From positions 496,001 through 560,000 of the forward strand of contig NZ_OUMZ01000006.1 of assembly GCF_900327775.1 (NCBI RefSeq): a stretch of DNA of 64,000 bases, written 5' to 3'. Position numbers and translations under genes: made by a program. Shown one piece after another: positions 62,331 through 64,000 of the stretch. Positions within the stretch are counted from its first letter, which is position 1, and each line of letters opens with the position of its first letter. The stretch is from Roseovarius sp. EL26 (GTDB lineage Bacteria; Pseudomonadota; Alphaproteobacteria; Rhodobacterales; Rhodobacteraceae). Under the pieces are notes generated by a model that saw only the letters and a program-made list of their open reading frames with translations, did not search any database and was not told where the DNA came from.

Positions 62331-63425
62331 ATGCCGAAGCTCACTGAGACCTACGCCCGTAAGATACAACAGACAAAATCCGGCACCAGTAAACACTGGG
62401 ATAGCGAGATCAAAGGGCTTGTTCTCTTTGTGGGGAAGAAGGCCAAGACCTGGTACTTCCAAAAAGATGTGGGAGGCCAAACTCGCCGCGTATTGATTGG
62501 CCGATTTCCAGTAATATCAGCGAACGCGGCGCGTCAGACGGCCCTTGGTTTTGCGCTTGAATGGGGGAGGGGGGCAGGAAAGAAAATCCAAATTGGGCCG
62601 CCCAAGCTTATCGATGCGCTCAAGGCCTATCTTTCGAGACCAAAGCTTCGCTCCGAAACCCATAAAGACGGTATGCGGAAACTCTTTGAAAATCATTTAA
62701 AAGATTGGCTTCATCTGCCTCTAGATGAGTTGACTAAAAGCATGGTGGTCGAGCGGCATCGGTCACTCGCAAAAACGCCGTCAACAGCAAACCACACACT
62801 TCGATACTTCAGGTCTGTCTGGAACCACGCCAGGCGAACGTCAGATCTCCCTGAAGCGCCCACCATGGCAATTGAGTGGTTCGATGAAGCTCCACCTGGA
62901 ACAATCATTAGTGACTTAAAGCTTTGGCGTCAGACCACGAGTGACTTGTACAATCCAATCCATACGGTGTTCTACGAATTGCTTCTGTTTACAGGTTTGC
63001 GCAAAACAGAGGCTCTTACGCTGGAGTGGAAAAACGTACATGAAGGCCATATCCACCTGCCGGTCACTAAAAACGGTCGGAGTTTTGATCTACCCATTTT
63101 ACAACGCCATCATGAGATACTAGCCCCTGTTCGAGGCCTCCACCGTCGTTGGGTTTTCCCTTCTCCGAAAGGTCCAGAAGGTCGTCTTGGTGCACCAAGA
63201 CGACTGCAATGGAGCCCACATGCGCATCGGCGCACCTTTGCGACAGTTGCAATGGAGGCGGGGGTGCTGGAAGAGGTTGTGGGGCGATTGCTCAATCATA
63301 CACCACTTTCAATCACCGGGCAGAGATATGCTCGCCCGTCGCTTGACGCATTGCGACCTGCAATGGAGACTGTTTGCAAAGAGCTGCAGCTCAGGACACA
63401 TCACGGGTATTCAAGTGAAGATTAA
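62331..63425 (+). CDS. tyrosine recombinase/integrase
   Basis: 364 residues from ATG 62331; the frame is open to 62268 but the added residues have no SD. N-terminal arm-binding domain (SEIKGLVLFVGKKAKTWYFQ; RVLIGRFPVISANAARQTAL), SAM-like core-binding part (residues ~110–190), then the catalytic domain with Arg in LLFTGLRKTEALTLEW, Lys in LPVTKNGRSFDLP, HxxR in SPHAHRRTFATVAM, the RLLNH motif and nucleophile Tyr in SITGQRYARPSLDALRPAME. All catalytic residues are present, so it may be active. The gene points away from the truncated tRNA-Gly, as in tRNA-targeted genomic islands. Confidence 0.93.
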   Translation: MPKLTETYARKIQQTKSGTSKHWDSEIKGLVLFVGKKAKTWYFQKDVGGQTRRVLIGRFPVISANAARQTALGFALEWGRGAGKKIQIGPPKLIDALKAYLSRPKLRSETHKDGMRKLFENHLKDWLHLPLDELTKSMVVERHRSLAKTPSTANHTLRYFRSVWNHARRTSDLPEAPTMAIEWFDEAPPGTIISDLKLWRQTTSDLYNPIHTVFYELLLFTGLRKTEALTLEWKNVHEGHIHLPVTKNGRSFDLPILQRHHEILAPVRGLHRRWVFPSPKGPEGRLGAPRRLQWSPHAHRRTFATVAMEAGVLEEVVGRLLNHTPLSITGQRYARPSLDALRPAMETVCKELQLRTHHGYSSED

Positions 63426-64000
63426 GGAATGGAACCGGAGAACTCCGCTCGACTTTAAGGGAGTGAGATTGCTCGGAGCAGCGCTCTATCTGAGATCGCA
63501 TAAGTTGCATGACTGGACGCAAAAGCAATTGCTTGAGCAGCAAGAAGCTGAGAAGGATCTCGCTAATTTTAATGAACTCGAGTTTCCACACGGCGTCGAT
63601 CATTGGCAGAACGAATGCGGACGAGGACGGCGGACGCTGGATGAACTGGAATGGCGGCTACAGGTACTCGGAGCATCGCAAACTGATTACGAAAAAGGGA
63701 AGTCTATGCGCGCCATGGACTTTCAGTTTCGTTGGGATTTGTTAATCAATCATAAATTCTTAATGGCGTATCTGTCTGATGATCAACCTGATTGGGCAAT
63801 TGGCTGGGACCGGGAAACTCCAATTAGTGAGCGTTGGGGGGATGATCCGGCAGAGGCCCTGCAATCTATTTTCTTCAAAGAGTTTGAACGAGTAACCGGG
63901 CCTGAGCCAGAATTCTTGCCTTATCTACGCGAGCCAGAGGAATTTGAATTTCATTTGGCTGCTTGGAAGCTCTGTGAACCTGAAAGAGGCATAGGTCAGC
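63415..64000 (+). CDS. unknown island cargo protein (3' part outside window)
   Basis: A frame begins with GTG at 63415 (overlapping the integrase stop by 11 bp) and stays open for 195 codons to the window edge. It starts KIKEWNRRTPLDFKGVRLLG and continues with charged, Trp-rich sequence (LDELEWRLQVLG; FRWDLLINHKFLMAYLSDDQ; WAIGWDRETPISERWGDDPA; FERVTGPEPEFLPYLREPEE). No signal peptide or membrane helix is seen, and no family was recognised. The overlap with the integrase suggests co-transcription and that it belongs to the integrated element. An internal start (e.g. a TTG or ATG downstream) is possible. Confidence 0.6.
   Translation, partial: MKIKEWNRRTPLDFKGVRLLGAALYLRSHKLHDWTQKQLLEQQEAEKDLANFNELEFPHGVDHWQNECGRGRRTLDELEWRLQVLGASQTDYEKGKSMRAMDFQFRWDLLINHKFLMAYLSDDQPDWAIGWDRETPISERWGDDPAEALQSIFFKEFERVTGPEPEFLPYLREPEEFEFHLAAWKLCEPERGIGQ

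Overview
The window is chromosomal DNA of an alphaproteobacterium, almost certainly a marine Rhodobacteraceae (Roseobacter-group) member. The pointers are the gene families themselves: an adjacent ChvI/ChvG two-component system and a short HprK–RapZ–EIIA(Man)–HPr phosphorelay, pckA divergent from chvI, several betaine/methylamine-type oxidoreductases, two BCCT carriers, GFA-family proteins and an MttB-family methyltransferase. GC content is moderate and genes are tightly packed with many ATGA/TAATG overlaps.

Layout. 0–6.2 kb: partial LysR gene, a SnoaL-like protein, then a minus-strand housekeeping run (rsfS, rlmH, gpmI, envC-like, ctpA-like). 6.5–7.9 kb: deacetylase and free-methionine-sulfoxide reductase. 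8–23 kb: an accessory metabolic block. It opens with an XRE–cupin regulator behind two 27-bp inverted repeats, then a six-gene overlapping run LysE–GFA–GFA–GFA–LysE–GFA leading into a dimethylglycine/sarcosine dehydrogenase-like flavoprotein. An ankyrin protein, an MDR reductase, a homocysteine S-methyltransferase, a GlxA/GbdR-type AraC regulator, a BCCT carrier, a decayed DUF1992 gene and a second 816-aa dehydrogenase-like flavoprotein follow. 23–33.9 kb: FMN reductase, LysR, ECF sigma/anti-sigma with a divergent DUF4399 gene, FadH-type reductase, a LysE exporter, a DadA-type oxidase with a cupin, divergent TetR–MttB, and a GYD protein. 34–41.3 kb: XRE/DUF2975 pair, two lipoproteins, ald and its Lrp regulator, pnp, an AEC transporter. 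41.5–50 kb: amine oxidase, a three-gene copper-linked group (PCuAC, outer-membrane protein, DUF2946-like), DMT exporter, separate MnmD-like and MnmC-oxidase-like genes, second BCCT, MarR. 50–60 kb: adenine/adenosine deaminase, pckA, chvI–chvG–hprK–rapZ–EIIA–HPr, acyltransferase, GT10 glycosyltransferase. 60–64 kb: a membrane-anchored winged-helix protein, small secreted proteins (one interrupted by an in-frame amber codon), a truncated tRNA-Gly, a tyrosine integrase and the start of an unknown cargo gene, i.e. the edge of an integrated element.

How the genes fit together (inference). The 8–33 kb block looks like uptake and stepwise demethylation of quaternary or methylated amines: BCCT import, methyl transfer (homocysteine S-methyltransferase, MttB-like), oxidative demethylation by GcvT-fused flavoproteins releasing one-carbon units, and GFA proteins possibly handling formaldehyde-type products, with LysE-type exporters. 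The most unusual features are the GFA/LysE run with its twin operators, the truncated tRNA beside the integrase, the amber-interrupted secreted protein, an OmpR-type DNA-binding domain on a two-helix membrane anchor, and several clear operator-like repeats in front of transport and metabolic genes. No CRISPR array, rRNA operon or intact insertion sequence was seen.
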